This document shows, piece by piece, positions 49,134-57,436 of a DNA stretch of 58,016 nt. Origin of the DNA: a virus. The stretch lies in IMG/VR virus record IMGVR_UViG_3300034101_000486, positions 1-58,016 of that record. The stretch is one strand, 5' to 3'. Position numbers and translations under genes: made by a program. Under the pieces are notes generated by a model that saw nothing but the letters and a program-made list of their open reading frames with translations, had not been told where the DNA came from and searched no databases. Numbering within the stretch: the first letter of the stretch is position 1; each line of letters starts with the position of its first letter.

Positions 49134-49982
49134 TCAGAAGGTTATAGAGCCAGAAGATGTAAAAGTGTAAACGTAGTAAGCGCCAGTTAAAGAAACTGTT
49201 GGTGATCCTGTTGTTGCCGTAGCCGCAGGTACGCTGCGAATAATGACAACTCCCGAGCCACCTGCACCACCGGCATTAGATGGAGCATTGAAGTTACCGC
49301 CACCACCGCCGCCCGTGTTAGCTGTTCCAGCGTTTGCTGCTCCGCTTGCGACACCTGCACCACCACCGCCGTTACCACCAGCGCCTTGCGTTCCACCACT
49401 AGGGGCACAACCACCACCGCCGCCAGCGTAGAAAACAGAAGCTCCTGTGATGGAAGAAGCTAAACCTACACCGCCGCCACCTGCGATAGAAACGGTAGCA
49501 CCATTCCCACCAGCAGCACCAGCTCCACCACCGCCACCCCCAGGAGACCCAGAGCCGCCGTTGTCAAAACCGATACCGCCATTGTTACCTTGACCTAAAG
49601 TACCTGCTCCTGCTGAACCCGCTCCCGCACTTGAGCGAACGCCACCGCCACCCCCAGAGCCGCCAGTTAAACCATTTTTCAGTGCCGCAGTTGCTGAATA
49701 CCCGCCCGCTCCTCCGCCGCCGATGGCGATTATAGCGTTAAATGAAGAATTGGTACCACCAGATGATTGACCATCACTAGTAGCTCCCGCGCCACCAGCG
49801 CCGACAACCACCGCGTAGGTTGTACCGGTGGTGAGGTTTAAATCATTCGCGCTTAGAAAACCGCCAGCGCCACCTCCGCCAGTAGAACCCCCACCACCCC
49901 CAGCTACGATCAAATAATCAACAGCCAGCGCTAAAGGGTTAAACTTAGTAGTGATAAACCCGCCGGAATAACGCATCGACAT
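49134..49982 (-). CDS. Glycine-rich tail-tip adhesin, paralogue, 282 aa
   Basis: Same design as its neighbour: MSMRYSGGFITTKFNPLALA, VDYLIVAGGGGG, Gly-rich repeats and a C-terminal IIRSVPAATATTGSP then YVYTFTSSGSITF. The paired ends SPxxxxxxYYxYxFTSSGxIxF show a duplication. The start follows AAGGAG with 7-nt spacing. The loops are free to diverge, so the pair may bind different receptors. Confidence 0.75.
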   Translation of the reverse strand: MSMRYSGGFITTKFNPLALAVDYLIVAGGGGGSTGGGGAGGFLSANDLNLTTGTTYAVVVGAGGAGATSDGQSSGGTNSSFNAIIAIGGGGAGGYSATAALKNGLTGGSGGGGGVRSSAGAGSAGAGTLGQGNNGGIGFDNGGSGSPGGGGGGAGAAGGNGATVSIAGGGGVGLASSITGASVFYAGGGGGCAPSGGTQGAGGNGGGGAGVASGAANAGTANTGGGGGGNFNAPSNAGGAGGSGVVIIRSVPAATATTGSPTVSLTGAYYVYTFTSSGSITF

Positions 49983-49993
49983 AGCGTTACTCC

Positions 49994-50395
49994 TTAGGTG
50001 ATAGCTTCAAACGTCGCAGTGTAGGTCAATGCGCTTCCGGTGCCAGAGATGACACCAACGGACTGGTTCTCGGTGACGTAAAAACTAGTCGTCTTATCAG
50101 TTACGATCAGTGACGCGTTAGCGGGCACACTGATCTGATAAGCGATGTAGTAAGGTGTACCGCTCGCGTAAGTCGCATTGTTTGAAACGCCGACTGTGCA
50201 AACTGCAGCAGATGAAGTCGTGTTAGACACCACGATGCTCGTCACGCGGTTCACAGTACCCGCTGAGGGTGTGAGACCGGTCAACGAAGTTGAACCATTA
50301 TAAGTCCACGCAACTGAAACACTTGTATTACTAGGGATGACATAGGCGACATTCCCGTAAATACTAGTGACGTTGACGATATTGGGATTTGCCAT
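49994..50395 (-). CDS. Virion structural protein, 133 aa
   Basis: A beta-rich protein beginning MANPNIVNVTSIYGNVAYVI, containing two or three Ig-like strands and ending ALTYTATFEAIT. This pattern is familiar from structural proteins near cyanophage and podovirus fibres. Likely a virion component, precise location unknown. Confidence 0.7.
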   Translation of the reverse strand: MANPNIVNVTSIYGNVAYVIPSNTSVSVAWTYNGSTSLTGLTPSAGTVNRVTSIVVSNTTSSAAVCTVGVSNNATYASGTPYYIAYQISVPANASLIVTDKTTSFYVTENQSVGVISGTGSALTYTATFEAIT

Positions 50396-50407
50396 GTTTA
50401 TCGCTCC

Positions 50408-50719
50408 TTAGAAACCGAAGATCATCGCCATTGCGATGGCTTTACCTGTTGAAATGCCAGCTGTGCCGAATGAAAGATTACCCGCGCCGTCGGTGACGAC
50501 AGCTTGTCCGCTGGTTCCGTCAGCGGTGGGGTACTTCAGACCTGCTGGGTTGTTCATGATACGCTTCACTGTACCGGTGTTGTTCTTAGCGTACAACGCC
50601 ATATCAGCGTCAGCAATGTTGAAACCCAGTTCACCGGCGCTCAAGTTACCGGACGTAGGGGCTGCGCCCGCAGTGGTCGTGCGGTAAAGTTGAATTGGGG
50701 TATAGCCTGTTTGTGCCAT
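50408..50719 (-). CDS. Small fibre-like protein, 103 aa
   Basis: MAQTGYTPIQLYRTTTAGAA, then GNLSAGELGFNIADADMALY, is the N-terminal fibre module of many phage tail-fibre genes. Here it ends after one copy with a hydrophobic tail (KAIAMAMIFGF). It could be a fibre or collar connector, or a truncated duplicate. Confidence 0.65.
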   Translation of the reverse strand: MAQTGYTPIQLYRTTTAGAAPTSGNLSAGELGFNIADADMALYAKNNTGTVKRIMNNPAGLKYPTADGTSGQAVVTDGAGNLSFGTAGISTGKAIAMAMIFGF

Positions 50720-50724
50720 GTTTG

Positions 50725-51069
50725 TTACCTCAGGTTTTCAAGTTTGTAAAGGGTTTTCATATGCATACCTGTGAGATCATCAACGATGTTCTCAAGAGCT
50801 GGAACACCCTTAGCAACCTTGCTACGGTTTTCATTCAGCCAAATTATATCATCATGAATCATTTTTGCAACGCTTTTTTCCTGCTCGCCGACTTCACCAA
50901 TGATTCCGAATGTACCTTGATACGCCTCGATCAAGTCATCAAGCTGCTCAATCACGTCCTCGTAGTAATGCCCGAGGGCTTTGTGCTCAGCATAAGACTT
51001 CGTTTTCCAGTGCGCGATGTGAGCCGCGTTTCTAGCGTGGAATAGCCGCTCGATTAGTGTTTCAATCAT
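50725..51069 (-). CDS. DUF5856 / ferritin-like protein, 114 aa
   Basis: An all-helical protein, MIETLIERLFHARNAAHIAH, WKTKSYAEHKALGHYYEDVI then EQLDDLIEAYQG, with His/Glu residues spaced as in ferritin-like proteins. This matches the DUF5856 group, predicted to share the Dps fold. It lies among fibre genes and shares one base with the 826-aa gene stop. Whether it binds metal or DNA is untested. Confidence 0.7.
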   Translation of the reverse strand: MIETLIERLFHARNAAHIAHWKTKSYAEHKALGHYYEDVIEQLDDLIEAYQGTFGIIGEVGEQEKSVAKMIHDDIIWLNENRSKVAKGVPALENIVDDLTGMHMKTLYKLENLR

Positions 51070-53549
51070 CAGAATGTGCCCCCGTCAACACCGCCCCAGT
51101 TCGGAGCACTTGAACCCGCAGACCTCAAAACCTGTCCGGCAGTGCCGTTAGCGAGGAAAGCCGTAGCGCCTGAACCGGTCTGGTAAGGGATCTGGCTCGC
51201 TGCGCCACCCGCGAGGTTAGTTGCGGTGGTTGCGCTAGTGGCGGTTGTAGCCGTGGTGGCTGAACCGACAGAGAGCGTGCTCTGAGCCACGTACTGCGGT
51301 GCGCTAGCCCCTGCGGTCAAGACATAATTAGTCGTGCCGAGAGCGAGCGTTGTCGTCGTAGCCGCGCCGCTCTGATAAACGATGGATCCAGCAGCGCCGC
51401 CGGTTACGTTGGTAGCTGTGACAGCGGCGGTAGCGTTACCCACAGTAACCGAAGCGGGATCTGTCCATCCAGGAGCAGACCCGTTAGAGGTCAACATGTA
51501 GGTGTTAGAGCCGATACCTAACTTGCTCAGCGCTGTACCTGAGGTGTAGTAAGGTAAGTCACCCGCCGTAAAGCTGGTCAAACCTGTACCGCCGTTAGCT
51601 ACAACCACAGGCGCGGTCAGACTGAATTGAGTACCGGTCAGCGTCAAGCCTGTGCCGGCAGAATAGACCTGCGAAGAGCTAATCTGCGCAAATGTGATAG
51701 CCGTTGTGCCGAAGGTGATGACCCCTGAAGTCGTACAGACGTAAGTCTCACCCGCGCCCGTGTTACCGTTAGTAACAAAGAACGCATCGTTATAACCCAA
51801 GGCGTCCGGATCACGCAAGCCGTAAGTGTCTGCGTCCGTAGCACGGGTCAGCACCCAGTTAGTAGAGCCGTCACCGACTGTGGTCAGCGTGTAAACGCCG
51901 TTTTCAAACTGATTTGTTTGGTTGTATATCAGAACGCGACTGTTGAGCGGTATGGCGATACCGTCAGCGGTGAACGCCGCTTGAGTTCCAGCGTTGGTCA
52001 GCGTAGCGCCGACACCCGCCGTTCCGTTGTTGTAAGTCGCGTTCAGGTTACCTGTTGTGCTGGGGACTTCAACATAGACGGGTGAATGATATGAAATACC
52101 TTGCGTGACTAACCCGTCCACATACTGCTTGGTAGCAACTTGGAAATTGCTAACAGGGTCTTGCGTCACTGCGACCGAAGTCAATCCGCCCAGCGTCAAA
52201 GACGTAGCGCCCAAAGACACGGACGTGGTTCCCAGCGTCACCGCGCTGTTTGTCAGAGCGCCGTTAGGAATACCGCTGAAGTTTGTACCTGTCAGGGTCG
52301 GAGTTGTACTGTAACTGGGGGCTGAACCGCCGACCAGAACACCCGTGCCGGCGGCTAAGAATGTCGTAACCCCTGAACTGGTCTGGTACGGAACCGAACC
52401 AGTCGCGCCACCGGCAAGGCTACCCGCCGTTCCTGTGGTGTTCTGGTTCAACGTGGGAACGTCCGCCGCAACCATGGCGCGGAAACTCGGAGTTCCGGTT
52501 GAGCCGTTAGGAGAAGCTAAAAATTTATTCGCTGTCTGCGATGCCCAGCTACCCGCCAGCACACCAGCTGAAGTCACGGGAGAGCCGGTAACTGTGAAAT
52601 CAGAAGGTAGGGTTAACCCTACGGAGGTAACAGTTCCTGCACCGGCGATCGTACCCCATTCAAACCCTGTGCCGTTCCATTTGAGCAGGGTGTTTGAAAA
52701 GGTTGGCGCGTCAATGAATGCGGTTACATCGGTAGCCGACTGATAAGCGATCTTGTTAGCAGCGCCGCCGTTGATATTGTTAGCCTGACCTACGTTGAGA
52801 CCGCTTTGATTAGACCAAGTGTATTGGCTAGTTCCGCCTGAAAGCAGAACCTGTCCGGCAACACCAGCAGGACCAACGTACAAGCCGTCAGCGCCTGACC
52901 AGATAACTGCTCCTGGTTGCATGACGAGGCTACGAGCCGTGCCGCCGTTGTTCAAGCCGAGAATATTGTCTACTTGGTCATCAGCGGAAAGGTCAACGGC
53001 GGGGTGTTTGTGATCGCCGCGAGACAGCGTGGTTGCTACGCCTGCTGAGCCGGTTTGAAAACCCGCCTGCGGCGACGCGGAGCTGAAATCAGCAGTGAGG
53101 GTGACATTGCCACTCAGTGCCCCACCACCTGTCAAACCATTACCAGCAATCACTTGAGTGCTTGTAGGAACATAGCCCGAGATTGTTGCAGGGATTGTGG
53201 TAGCCGCAGTTACTCGACCTGTGCTGTCAACAGTAAAAACTGGGATGTTAGTCGCATCACCATAAACACCAGAAGCCACACCGGTATCAGACAGCAGTGT
53301 GCCGTTAACGCCTTTTGGCGCTACACTGAGCGTGATATTGCTTGTTAACTGCCCACCACCAGTCATGCCTGTGCCTGCAATAACTTGGCGGCTCGTGGGC
53401 ACGCCAGCAACGCTTAGCAGGTCACCGACGCGGATTTGGTAGTTGTTGCCCTGATAGACGATCATCATCAGGCTGTTTTCATCAGCCACAGGAGCAACGG
53501 GTAACTGCGTAATTCGCGTCGGTATTAGATTACTTGGTACGTCAGACAT
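51069..53549 (-). CDS. Large tail fibre protein, 826 aa
   Basis: A Ser/Thr/Gly/Ala/Val-rich beta protein. The N-terminus (MSDVPSNLIPTRITQLPVAP) should attach it to the tail. Two copies of VIAGxGxTGGGxLxxNxTL follow (about 54-150), typical of fibre shafts. A central QDPVSNFQVATKQYVDGLVT unit followed by NLNATYNNGTAGVGATLTN is found in many phage fibres. The last 200 residues repeat YTSGTALSKLGIG-like and GGAAGSIVYQSG-like units. Its end VDGGTF resembles the 399-aa fibre. No chaperone or depolymerase domain is visible. Confidence 0.8.
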   Translation of the reverse strand: MSDVPSNLIPTRITQLPVAPVADENSLMMIVYQGNNYQIRVGDLLSVAGVPTSRQVIAGTGMTGGGQLTSNITLSVAPKGVNGTLLSDTGVASGVYGDATNIPVFTVDSTGRVTAATTIPATISGYVPTSTQVIAGNGLTGGGALSGNVTLTADFSSASPQAGFQTGSAGVATTLSRGDHKHPAVDLSADDQVDNILGLNNGGTARSLVMQPGAVIWSGADGLYVGPAGVAGQVLLSGGTSQYTWSNQSGLNVGQANNINGGAANKIAYQSATDVTAFIDAPTFSNTLLKWNGTGFEWGTIAGAGTVTSVGLTLPSDFTVTGSPVTSAGVLAGSWASQTANKFLASPNGSTGTPSFRAMVAADVPTLNQNTTGTAGSLAGGATGSVPYQTSSGVTTFLAAGTGVLVGGSAPSYSTTPTLTGTNFSGIPNGALTNSAVTLGTTSVSLGATSLTLGGLTSVAVTQDPVSNFQVATKQYVDGLVTQGISYHSPVYVEVPSTTGNLNATYNNGTAGVGATLTNAGTQAAFTADGIAIPLNSRVLIYNQTNQFENGVYTLTTVGDGSTNWVLTRATDADTYGLRDPDALGYNDAFFVTNGNTGAGETYVCTTSGVITFGTTAITFAQISSSQVYSAGTGLTLTGTQFSLTAPVVVANGGTGLTSFTAGDLPYYTSGTALSKLGIGSNTYMLTSNGSAPGWTDPASVTVGNATAAVTATNVTGGAAGSIVYQSGAATTTTLALGTTNYVLTAGASAPQYVAQSTLSVGSATTATTATSATTATNLAGGAASQIPYQTGSGATAFLANGTAGQVLRSAGSSAPNWGGVDGGTF

Positions 53550-53852
53550 TTAAAACTCCAAATAGCCATCACCATCTTCGGTAATGAAAAACTCATCACC
53601 GGCTTCTTGAATAACGCCAGCAGGATGAGTGTTGATCGGGGTGTCCGGACGATTGAACGGAAGTACGATTTGGTCAGGACGACGCGGCGCAAGGCGGTAC
53701 GGGTCGTACTCATCGCGGTCTTCCTCGCAGACCATCAGACCAGGATAGTTCGGGTCAGGAGACAACTCAGAAAGCAACATCTTACGCGAGCAACGACCGC
53801 ATATGGCGATACCATACGTCGGTTGTCCGCTCGGGTCAAGAAAGACGCTCAT
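53550..53852 (-). CDS. Small zinc-binding virion protein, 100 aa
   Basis: CGRC (Cys18/Cys21) and VCEEDRDEYDPYRL (Cys42 plus acidic residues) suggest a zinc site. The QPTYGIAICGRCSRKM and PGLMVCEEDRD pattern is conserved in phage proteins directly after adaptor genes. A connector or virion role is likely from position. It overlaps the adaptor by 4 bp. Confidence 0.7.
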   Translation of the reverse strand: MSVFLDPSGQPTYGIAICGRCSRKMLLSELSPDPNYPGLMVCEEDRDEYDPYRLAPRRPDQIVLPFNRPDTPINTHPAGVIQEAGDEFFITEDGDGYLEF

Positions 53853-54829
53853 TTGGTGTAAACCCCGATGCCAGGATTAATCTGAATAGGCGAACCGTCA
53901 TTGTCCCCGTCCCAAGCACGCTGCAAGCTCATAGCCGCTTTCTGCTCAAGTACAGGTATGAGTTGCGGATCGACCTGCGGAGTCTCGGCAGCCACCTCAG
54001 CTGACAAGCCGTCAATAATCGCGTTCAGCCATCGCTGGGGCACTTCCACGTCTTGCTGAAGGTTCGCAGTGTCCATGATCTGACGATGCCGCCAGAGGAT
54101 CAACTGAGCCTGCTCAGCGGCGATAAACGGCGCTGGCCAGAGGTAAACCACCGGCTCAGGCAAGTCACGCTGGAAATAGTAATTGCTAGGGCGACCAGGA
54201 AACACTTTATTGCTCTGGTTGACGTAGCTGTCGCGGTTCAGCTGTCCGAGGGGGATCTCTTGAGGCAGATTGCCTAAGCTGATTACCGCATAGTTGAACG
54301 TGCTCGTAGAGGTAATCCTGAAGTACTGGTAGGGTAGCGCCCCAGAGATGTCAGTCCACGTGATCTCGCCCGCGCTCGCGGTGTCTGTGTAGGTTCCTAC
54401 GGTAACCCAAACTGTTCCGTTCGCGCTCACCTGAAAGGTCAGGGGCGTTGACGCACCGGACCACTCAATACCTACCGTATCGACGACAGTTTGCGTGGTG
54501 AAGTTTACGGTATACGAAGTAGAAGTTGCTACGTACGCGCCGGTGACCGGTTGAATCGTACGATAGTTCAGATTCAGAACTTCAACAGTGCCGCTGGGCA
54601 GCGTGACAATCGGTTGATTCTCGTACATCGGCAGAATCAGCTTCTCAATACACCAGCTAGGTGTTTTGATGCTCGCCAACTCAGAGAGGAACAAATACAG
54701 AGACTCTAAGGCATAGGTCTGCATTTCGGCTGTGATAGCCTGTGCGGGCAGACGACAACGCCTGAAGGCGTGATCTACCACCTTCAGTGCGTTAAATGTC
54801 GTTGCGCTCACTGTGCCGGAATATGCCAT
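53849..54829 (-). CDS. Tail adaptor / P22 gp4-like protein with inserted beta domain, 326 aa
   Basis: The ends (FNALKVVDHAFRRCRLPAQA, LFLSELASIKTP, LLQDV-like QQDVEVPQRWLNAIIDGL) match the adaptor family. Between about residues 97 and 188 a beta-sandwich with YTVNFTTQTVVDTVGIEW and TYTDTASAGEITWTDISG is inserted, resembling a discoidin/carbohydrate-binding domain. The adaptor would connect portal to tail while the insert projects outward. It starts 58 bp downstream of a probable promoter -10 box. Confidence 0.65.
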   Translation of the reverse strand: MAYSGTVSATTFNALKVVDHAFRRCRLPAQAITAEMQTYALESLYLFLSELASIKTPSWCIEKLILPMYENQPIVTLPSGTVEVLNLNYRTIQPVTGAYVATSTSYTVNFTTQTVVDTVGIEWSGASTPLTFQVSANGTVWVTVGTYTDTASAGEITWTDISGALPYQYFRITSTSTFNYAVISLGNLPQEIPLGQLNRDSYVNQSNKVFPGRPSNYYFQRDLPEPVVYLWPAPFIAAEQAQLILWRHRQIMDTANLQQDVEVPQRWLNAIIDGLSAEVAAETPQVDPQLIPVLEQKAAMSLQRAWDGDNDGSPIQINPGIGVYTK

Positions 54830-54886
54830 ACTAACCCCATTTTGTAGTCAGATGGCTGCTGTCCTAGCACGCCCGATATTGACAAA

Positions 54887-54915
54887 ATTATAATTCAATA
54901 TTGCTGAAAGAACAA
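54887..54915 (-). promoter_or_regulatory. Probable promoter TTGTTC-N17-TATAAT before the adaptor gene
   Basis: On the minus strand TTGTTC (54910-54915) and TATAAT (54887-54892) are 17 bp apart. The spacer holds a weak TTCA/TGAA inverted repeat. The -35 is weak but the spacing and -10 are ideal. It lies in the only sizeable gap between the decoration genes and the adaptor/fibre block. Confidence 0.6.
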
Positions 54916-54916
54916 A

Positions 54917-55435
54917 TTATTTGGCTTTCTTGTCAGCGCGGCGAGCTTCGGACAGGGCGATTGCGACGGCTTGCTTGGTGCCGGTGACCTTGGGACCCAT
55001 CTTGCTGCCGGAGTGCAACTCACCAGCTTTGAACTCGCCCATGACCTTGTCGATCTTCTTGTAACCCGCTTTAGGAATTACTGGTCCGCCCTTTTTCAGC
55101 ATCATCTTGCCAGGCAAGTTGGGCGCTGTGTGCATCGCGGTTTCGCCAGGATTCTTGTTAGCCAAAACGCCCAAAGCACCTCGGCTTTTAATCATCCCTT
55201 GAGGCGCAGCAGGGGCTTTTACGGTCTCACGCTGGATTACCTCTTTACGCTGCATGCGGGGGGTCTCCATGGATTCGTGCTTCTCCATCGCCTTACGGCT
55301 AGGATAGCTCTCACCCGTGGCTTTCTCCATAACCTTACCGCCTTTGGCGTAGCAGTTTGCGCTACCGCCCATGGCGTAGCCTTTAGCCATACCGCCTGAT
55401 GAGAAATTAAAATCTTTAACTTTTCCGACTGTCAT
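54917..55435 (-). CDS. DUF6496-like virion protein with GG motifs, 172 aa
   Basis: Begins MTVGKVKDFNFSSGGMAKGY after an AAGGGG site. It contains YAMGGSANCYAKGGKVMEKA (the short A-x-G-G motif in duplicate) and ends KVTGTKQAVAIALSEARRAD, the DUF6496 signature. The protein is basic. It may be a minor capsid or packaged protein. No enzymatic motif is seen. Confidence 0.65.
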   Translation of the reverse strand: MTVGKVKDFNFSSGGMAKGYAMGGSANCYAKGGKVMEKATGESYPSRKAMEKHESMETPRMQRKEVIQRETVKAPAAPQGMIKSRGALGVLANKNPGETAMHTAPNLPGKMMLKKGGPVIPKAGYKKIDKVMGEFKAGELHSGSKMGPKVTGTKQAVAIALSEARRADKKAK

Positions 55436-55445
55436 GTTGAACCCC

Positions 55446-55859
55446 TTAGTTGCTAGTGGCGTAAGTCTTGAGACACTCAAGGACGATACTATACATGTCG
55501 CCCGCAGAGGCGTCTCTCGTGGTGAACAACACGTCACCGGTTTTACCTGCACCGGCATTGTTTGGAATACCACCAAAAGACGAAAAGTCCATCAGGTAGT
55601 TTGAGTTTTGCGGAATCTGCCAAACGAATACATCGGTCGTGGCGTCCCAAAGAATTTGGACTTCCATACCGTGTGTAGTTCCGTAAATCTTGTTCAGCTT
55701 GACGCCGTTACAAGCCAGACCGAACGAGTTAGGGTTCAGCGTTGAGACGTCAATTTTGATGACACCGGTTTCACCAGTGCCGTCTGAAAAATTTGTAAAT
55801 TTGGCGATGAACAGGCGCTCACCGTCAAGAATTGTTTGCGAAGCTACTGCGTCAGCCAT
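55446..55859 (-). CDS. Head decoration-like structural protein, 137 aa
   Basis: A soluble beta-rich protein, MADAVASQTILDGERLFIAK, then MEVQILWDATTDVFVWQIPQ and LMDFSSFGGIPNN. I recognise this as a common structural protein near capsid genes of aquatic phages. The gene follows a terminator hairpin, so its expression may be lower than that of the preceding gene. Confidence 0.65.
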   Translation of the reverse strand: MADAVASQTILDGERLFIAKFTNFSDGTGETGVIKIDVSTLNPNSFGLACNGVKLNKIYGTTHGMEVQILWDATTDVFVWQIPQNSNYLMDFSSFGGIPNNAGAGKTGDVLFTTRDASAGDMYSIVLECLKTYATSN

Positions 55860-55871
55860 GTTTATCTCCTT

Positions 55872-55895
55872 AAAATGAGGGGGCGAACCCCCTCA
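55872..55895 (-). terminator. Terminator-like hairpin after the decoration gene
   Basis: On the minus strand TGAGGGGG-TTCG-CCCCCTCA forms a perfect 8-bp stem with a TTCG loop, followed by TTTT. It lies right after the stop of the 162-aa gene and should partly terminate the capsid transcript. Confidence 0.8.
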
Positions 55896-55897
55896 AT

Positions 55898-56386
55898 TTA
55901 GCTAGCTTGTGTGAAAGTGATACCAGCGGCGGCGGCGCACATGCCGTAAGCGAACCAGCTAGTACCGTCGCTGATCACCGTGACTGTGTCACCGGCAACG
56001 GCTTGACCGTCAACAAAAGAGATAGTGTCATCAGCAGTACCTGTGTCGCCAGCAACACCGGCAGCGTTAACAGCTTGACCTTTGATGATGTTAGCGCTAG
56101 AGGCGGTAACAACAGTGTAGCTCGCTCCAGAAGGTGCAGCACCCACGATGAATCTGTAAGTCAAACCGGCAGCGGGTGCGGGCAGGGTTGTTGCGAATTC
56201 AGTAGCTGCGCTCAAGAAGAACGTAGTACCGGATTGAGCGGCTGTCAAGGTAGAAGCAGCGGCTAAGGTCGTAACGGCGACAGCGCCAGTCACATTACCG
56301 GTTACGTTGCCGGTCACATTGCCGGTCAAGTTACCGATAAAACCATTGGTGGACGTTACTGGTCCGGAGAAGGTAGTAGAAGCCAT
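55898..56386 (-). CDS. Capsid decoration/head-fibre-like protein, 162 aa
   Basis: The N-terminus has a GNLTGNVTGNVTGNVTG repeat encoded by 12-bp DNA repeats (56286-56340), a beta-helix-like stalk. The rest is beta-rich (TYRFIVGAAPSGASYTVV, FVDGQAVAGDTVTVI). Position directly after the major capsid gene suggests an abundant decoration or head-fibre protein. The start has a GAGAGGAATTT site. Confidence 0.7.
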   Translation of the reverse strand: MASTTFSGPVTSTNGFIGNLTGNVTGNVTGNVTGAVAVTTLAAASTLTAAQSGTTFFLSAATEFATTLPAPAAGLTYRFIVGAAPSGASYTVVTASSANIIKGQAVNAAGVAGDTGTADDTISFVDGQAVAGDTVTVISDGTSWFAYGMCAAAAGITFTQAS

Positions 56387-56417
56387 TTTAAAATTCCTCT
56401 CATGCGAGTAAAAGTGA

Positions 56418-56458
56418 AGTGTCTGTCTGCATGACGTCAGCTGGGACTGTCAGACACT
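56418..56458 (-). other. Inverted repeat in the leader of the decoration gene
   Basis: AGTGTCTG (56418-56425) and CAGACACT (56451-56458) are perfect 8-bp arms separated by 25 bp, whose centre includes the palindrome TGACGTCA. There is no T-tract, so it may be an mRNA processing or stability element between the capsid terminator and the next start rather than a terminator. Confidence 0.6.
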
Positions 56459-56472
56459 CCGGAAAAACCCAG

Positions 56473-56501
56473 AAATATAAAGAGGGGGACTTGAGTCCCC
56501 C
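56473..56501 (-). terminator. Terminator after the major capsid gene
   Basis: On the minus strand GGGGGAC-TCAA-GTCCCCC is followed by TCTTTATATTTC. The stem begins 8 bp after the capsid stop. It should cap capsid mRNA and reduce downstream transcription. Confidence 0.8.
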
Positions 56502-56508
56502 GCCTTTA

Positions 56509-57423
56509 TTAAACGCCAGCAGTACCGTACACGCCACGTGGGTCAGTCCAACCCACTGTGTAACGCTCAGTAGCTTTGTAGCGCATAGAGTCAGTCTCGA
56601 AGTCGCCTTCCATAGACTTCTCCAAGCCGCGACGCATCAACAACTTCAAGCCTTCAGGCGCATCGGTCTGCACCCACCATGCGGTAGATGAAGTGATACG
56701 AGACAAGTTGGCTTGACCTTCAGCCAGCAAGCCCATGGACTTAACTGGGTTGATGTCGTTGTCAGCTGTACCGGCGCGGAGGGCGCTCTTCAACAGAACT
56801 TCGGCTTGGAACACGTTAGAAGGACCGGAAACGATCTTCTTAGGTGTCAAACGGATACGCTTACCGTTGTTGTCAACAGCGTTGCGGATCTGAATGAGCA
56901 TCTGCTCAAGCGAGGTTTGTGACAAGTTAGCGGGCGTGGTCAGCTGATTGCTGAACGTGCCGTTAACGATGGGGTGGGCACTGTTAGTCAACGACACGCC
57001 GTCACCGCCAACATACGCGCCGTTGAAAGCGCGATTCAAGATGTTAGCAGAGAGGGTTTCCTTAGTCTCAATCAAAGACTGCGCCAAGTGCTTGGCGTAG
57101 GTCTGACCGATACGGATGTGGTCGCCGTCCTCAACCAAGACCTTGGTCAAGCTGAATGCCAGACCGTAGACTTTGTAGAGGTAACGCTGCAAGAACAACA
57201 CGCCACCAGACTGGTAAGAAACAGCCATACCGTCGGGCAACTCAGGCGCTGCGCCAAAACCATAAAGAACGGGTTCTTCATGGTAGTTGCGAGGAATGCC
57301 TTTTTGCTCGCGGAAGACCATCTTCCACTCGTCAGCGCGTTGGTCATAAACGCCATCGAACACTTCGTTGAGGATAGGCTCAACTACGGATCTAAAGTCC
57401 GTACTACGCATTGGGGTAGCCAT
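56509..57423 (-). CDS. Major capsid protein
   Basis: A 304-residue coat protein. It starts MATPMRSTDFRSVVEPILNE after an ideal GGAGGGCTAAATT site, and contains FSLTKVLVEDGDHIRIGQTYAKHLA, the NSAHPIVNGTFSNQL loop and a C-terminal PEGLKLLMRRGLEKSM then YTVGWTDPRGVYGTAG, all typical of a phage coat-protein family with the HK97-type fold. Gene order (scaffold, small head protein, capsid, decoration) agrees. No protease or cleavage-type delta domain is obvious, consistent with a separate scaffold. Confidence 0.85.
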   Translation of the reverse strand: MATPMRSTDFRSVVEPILNEVFDGVYDQRADEWKMVFREQKGIPRNYHEEPVLYGFGAAPELPDGMAVSYQSGGVLFLQRYLYKVYGLAFSLTKVLVEDGDHIRIGQTYAKHLAQSLIETKETLSANILNRAFNGAYVGGDGVSLTNSAHPIVNGTFSNQLTTPANLSQTSLEQMLIQIRNAVDNNGKRIRLTPKKIVSGPSNVFQAEVLLKSALRAGTADNDINPVKSMGLLAEGQANLSRITSSTAWWVQTDAPEGLKLLMRRGLEKSMEGDFETDSMRYKATERYTVGWTDPRGVYGTAGV

Positions 57424-57436
57424 AATTTAGCCCTCC

